Positions 43,833 through 52,651 are shown, counted from the stretch's first letter. The stretch: 64,000 nt of DNA from Herbiconiux gentiana (GCF_024978135.1 NZ_JANTEZ010000001.1:620001-684000); one strand, 5' to 3'. Numbers and translations are program-made. Notes: generated by a model from the sequence alone, not told the origin.

Positions 43833-44530
43833 AATGCCGCGGCAGCAGAGCCACCGCGGCGGGAGCGATCTCGCTCGCGGTGCTCGTCTGCTCATCGTGC
43901 ACCAGCACGGTGGCCCCTACCCCGCGCGACTTGGCCGCTGAGCTCGCGAAACTCGAAGTCGCACTTCTGTGCGTCCGCGCCCTGCCGCTCTACGACGACG
44001 TCTACCACGAGGCCTCTATGAGAGGAACGATCTGCGTCGACAGCGCTGGATCGATCACTCAGATCCGAGTCTTCGACTCACGGACCGCCAGCTTGGTGGC
44101 CCTTCAGGACTGGGCCATCGACCCCGACAACCAATGGCTCGTGCAGAACAGCAACTGGTTCGCGATCGGACCACGCCAGACTGTCGAAGATGTCGCCATC
44201 CAAGCCGAGGTCACGCTGTCACCGACGCAGGTGATCCCAGAGCTTCCCGGCGACTACGCCCCGAACCCGATCGACGAATGCGTGCAGTTCGTGAGCAGCA
44301 CCGCGTACACCTACCTCTCCGATGCTCAGATGTTCACTTCCGACCGAGCTGCGCTCGAAGACGTGGCCCCTGCTGTGACTACTGAGGTCGAAGCGTTGAT
44401 CCAGCGGCCAGAATCGGCGCGACTCCGCTCACTGGCTCCCGACGATCTGGCGTTCGAGTCCGAGTTCTCGCGCCTGGGCCCTGACGTGAAGGCGTTCTGC
44501 CGAGACTCCTCGACCTCCGCCCCGAACTGA
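43823..44530 (+). CDS. Putative lipoprotein, unknown
   Basis: 235 residues from a TTG at 43823 (another TTG at 43829 overlaps the upstream stop). A signal ends at VLVCSSC, a workable but not ideal lipobox. The mature part has helical and mixed segments with GTICVDSAGSITQIRVFD, ECVQFVSSTAYTYL and DVKAFCRDSS. The family was not recognised. Its 3' half and downstream flank are duplicated, in decayed form, at 47120-47568, on the far side of the Septu-like module. Confidence 0.65.
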   Translation: MALKCRGSRATAAGAISLAVLVCSSCTSTVAPTPRDLAAELAKLEVALLCVRALPLYDDVYHEASMRGTICVDSAGSITQIRVFDSRTASLVALQDWAIDPDNQWLVQNSNWFAIGPRQTVEDVAIQAEVTLSPTQVIPELPGDYAPNPIDECVQFVSSTAYTYLSDAQMFTSDRAALEDVAPAVTTEVEALIQRPESARLRSLAPDDLAFESEFSRLGPDVKAFCRDSSTSAPN

Positions 44531-44626
44531 ACGGAACGCTCTTACCCCCCGCGCCTGCAGCGCGCCAGATCTTCAGCACGGGCCTCGTGCTCAACGACCG
44601 GTGCCGCCCTGGCCTTGGTCACCGAC
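44181..44626 (+). repeat. Direct repeat, left copy (lipoprotein 3' half plus flank)
   Basis: This segment matches 47120-47568 along its length with many substitutions and small indels. Exact shared words include GACGTGAAGGCGTTCTGCCG and CGGTGCCGCC, and the order is kept from GCCATC to TTGGTCACCGAC/CTGGTCACCGAC. The left copy keeps an open lipoprotein frame. Confidence 0.75.
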
Positions 44627-44917
44627 TCCCGCGGCCGGCGCGTCGACCCCGACACCCTCGCCGACGGCGAAGACCTCACTCCCAAGACCTCCTTCACACC
44701 CCTGATCGCCTGGACCACCACGACACCGGCGCCCGCGCTCGGCGCCGGCGGCAAGGTGCACCTCGCCTACGGGCTACTCCTCAGGAAGACCGTCTCACCG
44801 CCCTACGCAATCGACCCGCTCTACATCGCGGCCGCCGAGACCGGCGACACACTGCTCACCATCGGACTCGACGTCGTCCAGAGCTCCATCATGCGCACGG
44901 AGCGGTATCGGCTATAG
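44615..44917 (+). CDS. Hypothetical protein or gene fragment
   Basis: 100 residues, start taken as TTG at 44615 but without a ribosome site. The codons are strongly GC at third positions, so the frame is probably coding. It reads ALVTDSRGRRVDPDTLADGE, then LHLAYGLLLRKTVS-like and DTLLTIGLDVV. The family was not recognised. It begins inside the left repeat copy and may be the 3' remnant of a gene cut during rearrangement. Confidence 0.4.
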   Translation: MVTDSRGRRVDPDTLADGEDLTPKTSFTPLIAWTTTTPAPALGAGGKVHLAYGLLLRKTVSPPYAIDPLYIAAAETGDTLLTIGLDVVQSSIMRTERYRL

Positions 44918-44967
44918 ACACATACTCGGCTCGCTAATCAATAAGAGAGTGGTAACCCTTAGTGCTC

Positions 44968-44973
44968 TACGCT
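44968..44973 (+). promoter_or_regulatory. -10-like box before the Septu-like operon
   Basis: TACGCT ends seven bases before the ATG at 44981, and no ribosome site is present. A leaderless mRNA would fit. The -35 region is not convincing. Confidence 0.3.
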
Positions 44974-44980
44974 GACCAGC

Positions 44981-46303
44981 ATGGCGCAACCAGGCGATTG
45001 GCACGTTGATAGCTTGACGTTGCAAAACTTCAGATGCTTTGAATCCCTAACGATCGATTTTCACCCCTCATTGTCTGTCTTGGTCGGGATCAATGGAGCC
45101 GGGAAGACGGCCATCCTAGACTCAATTGCGATCATGCTTTCGACGGTTCTTCGAGAGTTCTCGGGACCGACGCGAGGCTTCACGTTAGACGACGCAAGGG
45201 AGGTCGCACACGACCTCGACTCTCGAGCTGGCGTAGCCCGCATGGAGCGGTCATTTCCAGTCTCAGCAAAGATTGAGGGGACGCTGGGGGGGGAGGGCGC
45301 ATGGTGGCGGCGGGTTCGACAGACCGCCGGTGGCCGAACCTCGTGGTCAGATCGAAATACTCATGTTGGGCAACGCGCGGCTGAGATTTGGTCCAGCTCT
45401 GCCAATAGAGACCGCGAAACCCTCTTGCCAGTCATCGCCTTGTACGGAGTCGAAAGACTTCTCAGCGTTCGCAGGGCAGCAGGAACTATCCAGAAATCAC
45501 GTTCAGGTGCATACGATTCTGCACTTGACGGTCGGTCGGATCTTTCCCGCCTGTCTAGCTACATAAAAGCCCTGACTTTGGCTGAATTTGTTGCTGACCG
45601 CCGTGGGCAGGACGCAGAAGCGGCCAGCAGTCAGCTGGCGGCTATCACCCTCGCGAGCGACACTATTTTGAGCGGGACCGGATGGCACTCCCCAGAATGG
45701 AGTCCTATCGTGGAGGAGCTGACATTCAGCCACAACGCTCACGGGACCTTGCCTCTCTCATATTTATCCAGCGGCATCAAGATCGCCGCGGGCCTGGTTA
45801 TTGACTTGGTGAGCCGGATCGCTCGAGCTAATCCGGGCATCGGCGCTCATGATCTTCTGCAGGCAGCCCCTGGTGTCGTTCTGATCGACGAGATCGACTT
45901 GCATCTCCACCCGCTGTGGCAACAGCGAATTCTCCCGCAACTGAGAAAGACCTTTCCGCGAGTCCAGTTCATCGTGACCACACACAGTCCGCAGGTGTTG
46001 TCAACGGTCGAAGCTGAAAGCATCAGAATAGTTGACGGCAACGTCGTGCGGCTTGTCGACTATTCGGCCGGGCTTAGGAGCGACGTGATCATGGATCGGA
46101 TTCTCGGCACCCGCCCCGAGCCGAACCTTGAGGTGAATGAACAACTCGATCGATATGTCTCGTTGGTAAACGCCGGCAATGGCCTTACTCCTGAGGCCCA
46201 CCGACTGCGGGAGTTGCTGGATGACGAGCTGGGAGGGATCGCAAATGTACCGAAGCTCGCGGACGCCGATGCAGAAATATCCTTCTACGACCTGGACGAC
46301 TGA
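44981..46303 (+). CDS. ptuA: Septu-like ATPase (PtuA-type, OLD/SMC-like ABC ATPase)
   Basis: 440 residues. The N-terminus reads LTLQNFRCFESLTIDF with Walker A GINGAGKTAILDSIAIML. The signature region is LSYLSSGIKIAAGLV, Walker B VVLIDEIDLHLHPLW and the switch histidine VTTHSPQVLSTV. This is the short AAA_21-type ATPase found with HNH nucleases in Septu and retron-linked systems. The stop shares one base with the HNH gene (TGATG). The GC content is far lower than in neighbouring chromosomal genes, a sign of transfer. It is named by analogy; the pair should sense phage infection and activate the nuclease. Confidence 0.82.
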   Translation: MAQPGDWHVDSLTLQNFRCFESLTIDFHPSLSVLVGINGAGKTAILDSIAIMLSTVLREFSGPTRGFTLDDAREVAHDLDSRAGVARMERSFPVSAKIEGTLGGEGAWWRRVRQTAGGRTSWSDRNTHVGQRAAEIWSSSANRDRETLLPVIALYGVERLLSVRRAAGTIQKSRSGAYDSALDGRSDLSRLSSYIKALTLAEFVADRRGQDAEAASSQLAAITLASDTILSGTGWHSPEWSPIVEELTFSHNAHGTLPLSYLSSGIKIAAGLVIDLVSRIARANPGIGAHDLLQAAPGVVLIDEIDLHLHPLWQQRILPQLRKTFPRVQFIVTTHSPQVLSTVEAESIRIVDGNVVRLVDYSAGLRSDVIMDRILGTRPEPNLEVNEQLDRYVSLVNAGNGLTPEAHRLRELLDDELGGIANVPKLADADAEISFYDLDD

Positions 46304-46989
46304 TGCAGCGAATCAAGTTCGTCTCGCCGCCCCAGAGCTATGTAAAGCTGCGCAGTGAGGGAGCTGATTTTTCTCAGTTGTCGTCCGACACGGCGATCCG
46401 CCGCGCATTGTGGGAGCAACAGTCTCGCCGATGCGCATACTGCGAACGCCGGCTGAAGGATCCGTCGAAACCCGACCACCGGACCAGGATTGAACATTTC
46501 CATCCTCAAAGCAGTGATCTATGGGACGGGGATTGCGAAGAGGCAAGCGGAACGGTGAAGCAGGACAAAGCACCGACGAGCTGGAAGAACCTTCTCCTCT
46601 GTTGCGACGGGAATGAGCGTGCCGGGGCGTCGTATTGCTGTGACAAGTCAAAGGCGGGGCGCGAAATCTGTGCGGTGTTCCGAAATCCGAAGTCCTGGCC
46701 GCTTCCCGCGCTTGTCAACGTGGACCGAGCTGGATATGCAACGGTAGCGCTAGGCCTTCCCCATACGGCTGACGCCGTCATAAAAGAGACACTGAACCTA
46801 AATGCGGATCATCTAGTTTCTGCCAGGAAGGCAGTTCTCGCCGCTCGTATTCAACAAATTGAGCAGCAGCGCAGGAAGCATCGTGGCCTGACGCATGCGA
46901 TGCGTATAGAGATCATCGGAAGGCTCCGTAAGGATGCAGAATCTGCCGAATTCGGAGCAGTCCTTCTATCCATTGCCGATCGTCTGTAA
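46303..46989 (+). CDS. ptuB: Septu-like HNH endonuclease (PtuB-type, TIGR02646-like)
   Basis: 228 residues. The HNH/zinc core is CAYCERRL, then RIEHFHPQS, then WKNLLLCCDGNE and YCCDKSK, as in PtuB and retron HNH effectors. The head VSPPQSYVKL also follows this family. The C-terminal half is helical, with a Gln/Arg-rich stretch. It overlaps the ATPase stop by one base. The nuclease is expected to cut nucleic acid when the ATPase partner detects infection. The AAA/HNH pair alone, with no reverse transcriptase nearby, matches Septu rather than a retron. Confidence 0.85.
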   Translation: MQRIKFVSPPQSYVKLRSEGADFSQLSSDTAIRRALWEQQSRRCAYCERRLKDPSKPDHRTRIEHFHPQSSDLWDGDCEEASGTVKQDKAPTSWKNLLLCCDGNERAGASYCCDKSKAGREICAVFRNPKSWPLPALVNVDRAGYATVALGLPHTADAVIKETLNLNADHLVSARKAVLAARIQQIEQQRRKHRGLTHAMRIEIIGRLRKDAESAEFGAVLLSIADRL

Positions 46990-47119
46990 GCCGGTCTAGG
47001 TGCCGGAATTCTCCGATTCAGCTCGAGCCGCGCCACAACTGGAATGACCTGCCGTTCTCCGAATAGGAGCGTCAATCCCGAATGCAGACGGTGAACGGTT
47101 GCATTCAAAGGGCCGCTAG

Positions 47120-47465
47120 ATGCTGAACATTCGCCATCAAGGCCGGGCGGCGCCAATACCGACGCAAGTAGCTCCAGACCTTTCCGAAGGCTACTCCCCG
47201 AACCTTGGACGAACGCGCGCAGTTCGTGCGCAGAATCGTCTAAATCACTTTACCGACGCGCGTGTGTCCGGCTCCGACATAACTGCACTCGGAGACGTGA
47301 CCCTTGTGTGACAACTGAGCTCGAAGCGTTGACTCAAGCGGCTGGTATCAGCAGAACTCCGCTCGCCTGACTTATGACAACGTTGCGTCCGATCCAGTCG
47401 TTCGCGCTTGGGCCCGGACGTGAAGGCGTTCTGCCGAGGCTCTACGACCGCTGCCCCGAACAAAA
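47120..47465 (+). pseudogene. Decayed lipoprotein paralog fragment
   Basis: The sequence aligns with the 3' half of the lipoprotein gene at 43823-44530 but has stops and frame changes. Near its end the parental frame is readable as GPDVKAFCRGSTTAAPN, matching GPDVKAFCRDSSTSAPN, and here AAA replaces the stop codon. No 5' half, signal peptide or start was found before it. Bases 46990-47119, between the HNH gene and this fragment, hold nothing I recognise. Confidence 0.6.
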
Positions 47466-47568
47466 CGGAACGCCCATACCCCCGCGCCTGGCAGCTCGCC
47501 AGGTCTTCATCACGGGCTCGTGCTCACAACGATCGGTGCCGCCTGGCCCTGGTCACCGACGGAGTGGC
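47120..47568 (+). repeat. Direct repeat, right copy (decayed)
   Basis: Diverged second copy of 44181-44626, in the same orientation. It starts near GAACATTCGCCATCAAGG and ends near CCCTGGTCACCGAC. The two copies bracket the Septu-like genes. Confidence 0.75.
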
Positions 47569-47729
47569 TGACCGTGATCTTCCATCGGCCGAGGCCACCC
47601 CACGCAATCGCCGGTTCCATCGCCCAGATCGTACCCGAGGTGTGCATGACCCTCGGCCTGGTCCTGATCGCATGGGCCTTCTGGGCCGCAACCTGGACCC
47701 ATGCACTGCGTCGCTTCGTACACCGATAA
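47520..47729 (+). CDS. Small membrane protein, unknown
   Basis: 69 residues from a GTG at 47520. Two hydrophobic stretches (LTTIGAAWPWSPTEWLTVIF and IVPEVCMTLGLVLIAWAFWA) end in a basic HALRRFVHR tail. The start lies in the right repeat copy; in the left copy the matching frame is shifted and makes no such protein. It may be real or a chance frame, and the family was not recognised. Confidence 0.4.
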   Translation: MLTTIGAAWPWSPTEWLTVIFHRPRPPHAIAGSIAQIVPEVCMTLGLVLIAWAFWAATWTHALRRFVHR

Positions 47730-47783
47730 CCCGGATCGATCTGCAACCTAGGCAGCATGGCGGCGGTCGCACACAATTGCGAT

Positions 47784-48143
47784 TCAGAACCAGACCGTCG
47801 CCAGCCACACCACCACTCCGGCGACGACAGCGAGCACTCCATTCATCCACACGTTCTCCCCACGCCGAAGGTGCACAACCCCCGCCCCCACCTGCACGAG
47901 AACGAGCCCGACAGCTGCGGCAAAGGCGAGCCATGGAGCGACCCCGAGAAGCGACGGCACAATGAGCCCGACGGCCCCGACCACCTCAACTACACCGATA
48001 GCCCGCACGACACCGAACGGCATGTCATCGACCCACCCCATCATCGGCCGCAGCGCCTCCTTCGACCGCACCGCCTTGATCCCCCCGGAGTACACGTAGA
48101 ACACGGCCAGCAGCCCGGCGACGATCCAGTAGGCGATCAACAT
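47784..48143 (-). CDS. DoxX-like membrane protein
   Basis: 119 residues from the ATG at 48143, which has GAAGAGG six bases upstream. Four hydrophobic helices, with WIVAGLLAVFYVYSGGIKAV at the start and GVVEVVGAVGLIVPSLLG in the middle, match the DoxX-like family. Such proteins sit in the membrane and are often linked to redox stress. The divergent HxlR gene 101 bases away probably controls it. Confidence 0.82.
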   Translation of the reverse strand: MLIAYWIVAGLLAVFYVYSGGIKAVRSKEALRPMMGWVDDMPFGVVRAIGVVEVVGAVGLIVPSLLGVAPWLAFAAAVGLVLVQVGAGVVHLRRGENVWMNGVLAVVAGVVVWLATVWF

Positions 48144-48206
48144 GGCGAACCTCTTCCGATGGTTACGATCAGTGAGCATCGCAAGCATGAGCGCTTTCGA
48201 TCCGCC

Positions 48207-48229
48207 TTACAAAAGGCACACGCGTGTAA
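48207..48229. promoter_or_regulatory. Putative HxlR operator
   Basis: TTACA (48207-48211) and TGTAA (48225-48229) are inverted arms, and inside them ACACGCGTGT (48218-48227) is a perfect palindrome. It lies between the divergent doxX-like and hxlR-like starts, where autoregulation is expected. Confidence 0.4.
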
Positions 48230-48244
48230 CGAAGGGGCGAACGG

Positions 48245-48634
48245 ATGTCGGACTACGAGAAGGTCTGCCTGATCCGAGGCGACCAGGGCCGAGCCATCCG
48301 CGCCCTGCTCGACCGCGTCGCCGACAAGTGGTCCCTACTCGTGATCGCCACTCTCCACGACACCCGCCTGCGCTTCACCGACCTCCAGCGCACCGTCCCG
48401 GGCATCTCCCAACGGATGCTCACCCGCACCCTCGGCCACCTCGCCGAAGACGGCCTCGTGACCCGCACCTCCTACCCCGAGGTGCCGCCCCGGGTCGAGT
48501 ACGAGCTCACCCCGAAGGCCCTCACCCTGCTCCCCCACGCGATCGCCCTCGCCGACTGGGCGGTGCAGAACATCGACGCCGCCTCGGCAGAAGCCGGCGA
48601 CGAGGATCACATCCACCGCGGTCCCGTCCTCTGA
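48245..48634 (+). CDS. HxlR-family transcriptional regulator
   Basis: 129 residues with the HxlR winged helix: ALLDRVADKWSLLVIATL, RFTDLQRTVPGISQRMLTR and LAEDGLVTRTSYPEVPPRVE. A cysteine at residue 8 is in the position used for redox or aldehyde sensing in some members. AAGGGG precedes the ATG. It is divergent from the DoxX-like gene and probably represses it. Confidence 0.92.
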   Translation: MSDYEKVCLIRGDQGRAIRALLDRVADKWSLLVIATLHDTRLRFTDLQRTVPGISQRMLTRTLGHLAEDGLVTRTSYPEVPPRVEYELTPKALTLLPHAIALADWAVQNIDAASAEAGDEDHIHRGPVL

Positions 48635-48658
48635 GAAGGTGAGTAGCTCGACGAATAA

Positions 48659-48951
48659 GACCAGCAGAGCCGCGCACGCGTCGTCTTAGTCACGCAGACT
48701 CGCGAAGAACAGCACGACGTGAAGTCTTGGGCGATGGGCGAGGCACCGCTTGAGTATGCGGCGGATGTGGTGCGCGTGATCCGGACTATGTTGGCTCGGT
48801 GATCTCCTTCAGCTAACAACTCCTCTACGCCGAGACCTGGCTGACCACGGATCTGATCGCGCGACTCGAGGGCCGGGAGAGCAGTGTCACGCTGCTCTCG
48901 ACTCCGACCTTCAAGCAACCGACTAGCGCTCCATCGAAGACTTTCAAGTAA
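48659..48951 (+). pseudogene. Decayed coding remnants in two frames
   Basis: Bases 48659-48802 read without stop as SRARVVLVTQTREEQHDVKS with EYAADVVRVIRTML. Bases 48817-48951 read in another frame as LLYAETWLTTDLIARLEGRE. Neither has a start codon with a ribosome site, yet both have natural amino-acid content. They look like pieces of one broken gene. The family was not recognised. Together they account for most of the 364-base gap between the HxlR gene and the next gene. Confidence 0.35.
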
Positions 48952-48998
48952 TCGCTCGCGATCGGAGACCTGAATAGCCCGTGCTGTGACCGGAAGGC

Positions 48999-50306
48999 TC
49001 AGACGGCCCGCGCTGGAAACACCACCAGCGAGCCATCTCGGTGACGCTCGATGTCGATCGCCACATCAGACTCCGAACCGGAGAGGCTGACATCGTCACC
49101 GAATGCACGAAGGCGGTAGGAGACCTGCAGTAGTTCGTCAACTTCGCCGCCGGTGAACATCGGGCTCCTGAAACCGCCCGGGCGCTTCAGCTCGAGGGTT
49201 GACAGTTGGAGAAGAAGCGACGTGATCCCGGAGGTCAGTTCGTTGAGCCGACACTCGTCGTCGTGCAGGGTGCGCACGAAGGTTTCGAAAAGATGGTCGG
49301 CGCCCTCGAGTTGGGCGTGCTCGACCGCCTGCAGGATCATCACGCGGCGCTTCAGGGCGATGGCCAGCTGAGCGAGCTCGAGGTGCGCGCGGAACTCGCC
49401 ACCTTCTTTGTTTATGCCGGGGAACGTCTTTGTGAGCACCGAAACCTCGATCGGACCGTCAGGGACCGCCGCAATTGCCTGCTGCCACTTATTGAGGCGT
49501 CGCCTGGTGCGCTCGATGGCGATGCTGATGGCGTGCACTGCTGAGTCAAGACCGAGGGACATGCCGATTCGCCCCTTGTCGAGGAGGATCGAGGTCGCCT
49601 TGTCGACGGGGTCCCGGCAACCGTCGAGCTCGTTCCGCTCTTCGTCGAGCTTGTCCTCGTGCAGTTTCTCGAGCAGCTCGGTGATGTGCTCAATCGCCTT
49701 CTGGCGCTCCTGCTCGACGTAAATAGTGATACCCACCGCCACCGCCATGAGCACGAGCGGAGCCGCGACGGTCAGCGCGGCTCCCACCGTGACGGCTCCG
49801 GCGGTCGCGGCGCCGGCGGCGGCTACTCCCGAGACCGCCGCCTTGCCTCCGACCGGAACGAACGCTGCGCCTGCAACGATGCCGGACGAATCCGTGAGCG
49901 CGCTTCGGATGCCGCCCGCCACACCCTTCGCCACCATCGGCTTCACCAGCCCCTTGCCGAACTCCGCAGCGAACTTCGCCGGGACAACCATTCGGTAGAG
50001 GACTTCCCCAGTAGCCCCGACTTCAACGGCCCCCGACGCCGACTTCGAGGTCTGGGCGACGAGCTGCGACAGCTGCTGCGCCAACGGACTCGCCCCGTGA
50101 AGCGGCAGTCCTCCGGTTCGGTCGAGTCGCGCCGACACCGGATGCGCTTCCAGGGTTGCGATCGGAGCGGCCGCCAGCGCAGCCAGGGCAGTCCGCAACT
50201 CCCCGAGCCGGCCCGGCGTCATGACATCCTGGCCGAGAATGTCCGGAACGACGATCTCCTGCGTCGCGAGTGCCCACACCGGGACATTCTGGCTGGTATC
50301 CGTCAT
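48999..50306 (-). CDS. Membrane and coiled-coil protein next to the R-M-like operon
   Basis: 435 residues from the ATG at 50306, with GAGAGG about eight bases upstream. The first 140 residues are soluble. A long Ala/Gly/Val-rich hydrophobic region follows at about 150-225 (ASGVAAAGAATAGAVTVGAA-like, then VAAPLVLMAVAVGITIYV). The rest is charged and helical, with coiled-coil character (ITELLEKLHEDKLDEERNEL). The family was not recognised. The layout resembles membrane-inserting effectors. It lies 261 bases downstream of the AIPR gene on the same strand and could be its last gene or a separate one. Confidence 0.6.
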   Translation of the reverse strand: MTDTSQNVPVWALATQEIVVPDILGQDVMTPGRLGELRTALAALAAAPIATLEAHPVSARLDRTGGLPLHGASPLAQQLSQLVAQTSKSASGAVEVGATGEVLYRMVVPAKFAAEFGKGLVKPMVAKGVAGGIRSALTDSSGIVAGAAFVPVGGKAAVSGVAAAGAATAGAVTVGAALTVAAPLVLMAVAVGITIYVEQERQKAIEHITELLEKLHEDKLDEERNELDGCRDPVDKATSILLDKGRIGMSLGLDSAVHAISIAIERTRRRLNKWQQAIAAVPDGPIEVSVLTKTFPGINKEGGEFRAHLELAQLAIALKRRVMILQAVEHAQLEGADHLFETFVRTLHDDECRLNELTSGITSLLLQLSTLELKRPGGFRSPMFTGGEVDELLQVSYRLRAFGDDVSLSGSESDVAIDIERHRDGSLVVFPARAV

Positions 50307-50567
50307 GTGTAGATCCTCTCGAAGGTCCCTCTCACAATAGGCCGTGCCTCGGACGTCGGGAGCCACCTATGGGCCGCAGGCTGAGGAGAATCGATGGTCA
50401 CCTCGGGGAAAGCTCGGCCTTTGCGGCTCATCCGCCGCCTGTCCTTCCTGGGAACCTCCAGAAGACCGCACACGGCGCATCCACGACCATCTCACTCCAA
50501 GGCCACTCGGCCCACCTTCAGGGCTGGATGCCCCCGGTCGCCTCGTTGACCGTCACTGGAAACGACC

Positions 50568-52634
50568 TCAGTACGCGTCGTGCGATATGAGCGCGTTTTC
50601 TGCGCTGCGTTCCAGTGCGAGCAGGGCTCGCGCCGCCTGTCTCTCAGTCGGCACGGTCCCTGGAACCGCAATTCGCTCGATGATGCCCCGCTCGGTGGGA
50701 CTGATGAGCCCACCCCGAACACCCTCGCGTAGCACCGTCGACCAGACGTCAGGCTTCACCTTAAGGACGCGACCGATGGCCTCGAACCCGGAATCCACTT
50801 GTCGCTCCCTGCGCGCGGCCACCTGCGCGGTCTTCTCGTCTGATCGCGAGACCAGGTCTACCTCGATCCCTCGCGGCAGCACGAACGGAGAGTCCTTTGC
50901 TGAATCCCAGCACGCAACCTGTTTGGCCCATTGGGTGACGTTGGACTGAGGGCGTCCCGGATCAGTCAGCACCTTTTGCATGAGATTGGCGATCTCCAGC
51001 AGCACTTCTTCGGTCTCGGCGCTGAGGGACTGCCGGTTCCACACTGCATCGAAGTCGAACCGACTGCTGGGGAACTGCGCCTCGATCTCGAAGGCGAACT
51101 TGGACATCGCGTATGCCACGATGTTGGCGAGATAGCCCGTGCCATACCAGGGCGACTTCATGACTGCAGCGCGGAGCTGATTGAACATGATCACCTTGGC
51201 CACGTTCGTGCGGAAGTACGCGTCATTGATGGCCTGATCGTTGTTGTCCCAGATAGCGTCCGCCTCGACCGCGTACGCCATGAAGTTGCTCTGAGCACCT
51301 TTGCTCACGTCGTGGGGCCGCTTCCCCCAAGCGAACGCGTACTTCGCCCAGTCCGTCTTCATGATCTTCTGGCTCTTCGGGAACTCGAGATCGAACCGCT
51401 TTTGCTCCGAGGCTGTTCGCGCATTGCGGGTGTTCTCATACTGCCCTCGCGTTCGTTCGTAGAACCAACCTGTCCCGAATTGCATCCCTTCGAGCGCAGG
51501 CGCCTTGAGTCGGAGACTGATCTGCTCCAGGCGCACGTGGAATGGGCTGTTCGAGAAGAAGTCTGCTTCGCTGACCTTGTTCTGGCTGTTGGCGAACCGG
51601 GAGACCTTCGACACGAGATCCGCAGCTTGATCGGGTTCCACAGTCACGAGCTTCATCTGCACGAAGACGCCATCAAGAGAACGATCCTTGGCCTGTCTCA
51701 TGAAGTACGCGAGCGATGACGTTGTCTGCCCTCCGTTCACGATCTGCCAGTTGTCGATAGCGGTGATGAACGCTGCGCCACCCCGTCTCTCCAGTGTCAC
51801 TCCCGTCGCCGTCGTGGTGAGCCCATTGTTGTACGCGAGGAACATGTCGGGCTCCTGCGCCAGGGTGTACTGGATGCCCTTATTGACCTTTCCACGAGCG
51901 CTCAGGAAGGTCCGCACGTTCGACTCCAGGAGTTGGCTCCCGTACTCCCTGAACACATCTGCCAGCAGACGCCCTGGTAGAACCGCGAGGTAGCTCCGCG
52001 CGTGCTGGCCGCTCTCCGCGCCTTCCAGGCACGGCAGTCCGTCCGGTAGCCACGTGGTCAAGTCGACGTGGATGTCATCTCGGCCACTGTCCGAATTCGC
52101 GAGCTCTTCGAATCGACGAAGATCCCAGATTGAGTAGGACGCTGGCTTTCCTGCCACTTCATCACTTGGGATCGCCTTGATTGTGCTGCTCATCGTGGCG
52201 TCCGTGATCAAGATGAACTTGATGCGCTCGAAACGGGAGAAATGCTTCTTGAAGTAGATCGAATACTCTGCTTCCTTCGAACTGATCTCGAGATTGTCTC
52301 CAAGCCAACCGTCAGCCGACTGCTCGAGGAACCCCGCACCTGCGCCAAAGACGCGCTTCGCCTCCGTCATGTTGAGGACAGCCCCAGGGGAATCGAAGTA
52401 TGAACCCACAAGGATCACCAGTGAGTCATCTGCGGGATCCTCCGCATACCCGAGCAGCTCGAGGTTACGTCGGTTGCGACCCGTGCAACGCAACGATTCG
52501 ACCGAGACGTCGAAGACCACTTCCGCAACCTCGAGCCTCTCAGCCAGCTCCTCAGCGAACGCCTGGATCCGGAAGCTCGAGGAGCCTTCAGCCCGGATGG
52601 CGATGCTGTCTCTGAGATCATCTTCGAATGACAT
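50568..52634 (-). CDS. AIPR-family protein (abortive infection phage resistance)
   Basis: 688 residues. The AIPR core is clear at about residues 240-330: SNVRTFLSARGKVNKGI, FLAYNNGLTTTATG, WQIVNGGQTTSSLAYFM and KVSRFANSQNKVSEADFFS. The N-terminal 200 residues resemble the nuclease-like head found in these proteins. AIPR proteins were first linked to lactococcal phage resistance, and they co-occur with Z1 and MORC-like genes in restriction systems. It starts 17 bases after the PD-(D/E)XK gene, so it is part of that operon. A biochemical role has not been settled for the family. Confidence 0.88.
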   Translation of the reverse strand: MSFEDDLRDSIAIRAEGSSSFRIQAFAEELAERLEVAEVVFDVSVESLRCTGRNRRNLELLGYAEDPADDSLVILVGSYFDSPGAVLNMTEAKRVFGAGAGFLEQSADGWLGDNLEISSKEAEYSIYFKKHFSRFERIKFILITDATMSSTIKAIPSDEVAGKPASYSIWDLRRFEELANSDSGRDDIHVDLTTWLPDGLPCLEGAESGQHARSYLAVLPGRLLADVFREYGSQLLESNVRTFLSARGKVNKGIQYTLAQEPDMFLAYNNGLTTTATGVTLERRGGAAFITAIDNWQIVNGGQTTSSLAYFMRQAKDRSLDGVFVQMKLVTVEPDQAADLVSKVSRFANSQNKVSEADFFSNSPFHVRLEQISLRLKAPALEGMQFGTGWFYERTRGQYENTRNARTASEQKRFDLEFPKSQKIMKTDWAKYAFAWGKRPHDVSKGAQSNFMAYAVEADAIWDNNDQAINDAYFRTNVAKVIMFNQLRAAVMKSPWYGTGYLANIVAYAMSKFAFEIEAQFPSSRFDFDAVWNRQSLSAETEEVLLEIANLMQKVLTDPGRPQSNVTQWAKQVACWDSAKDSPFVLPRGIEVDLVSRSDEKTAQVAARRERQVDSGFEAIGRVLKVKPDVWSTVLREGVRGGLISPTERGIIERIAVPGTVPTERQAARALLALERSAENALISHDAY

Positions 52635-52651
52635 CTATCCCCCTGTGACGC

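Noticed and set aside
44981-46989. Retron with ATPase and HNH effectors
   Set aside because: The ATPase/HNH pair also occurs in retron systems, but no reverse transcriptase or msr/msd-like region lies nearby. Septu is the simpler call.
48607-48918. Minus-strand 103-codon frame after the HxlR gene
   Set aside because: Ser/Arg/Thr-rich, with no start context, and it overlaps better plus-strand remnants.
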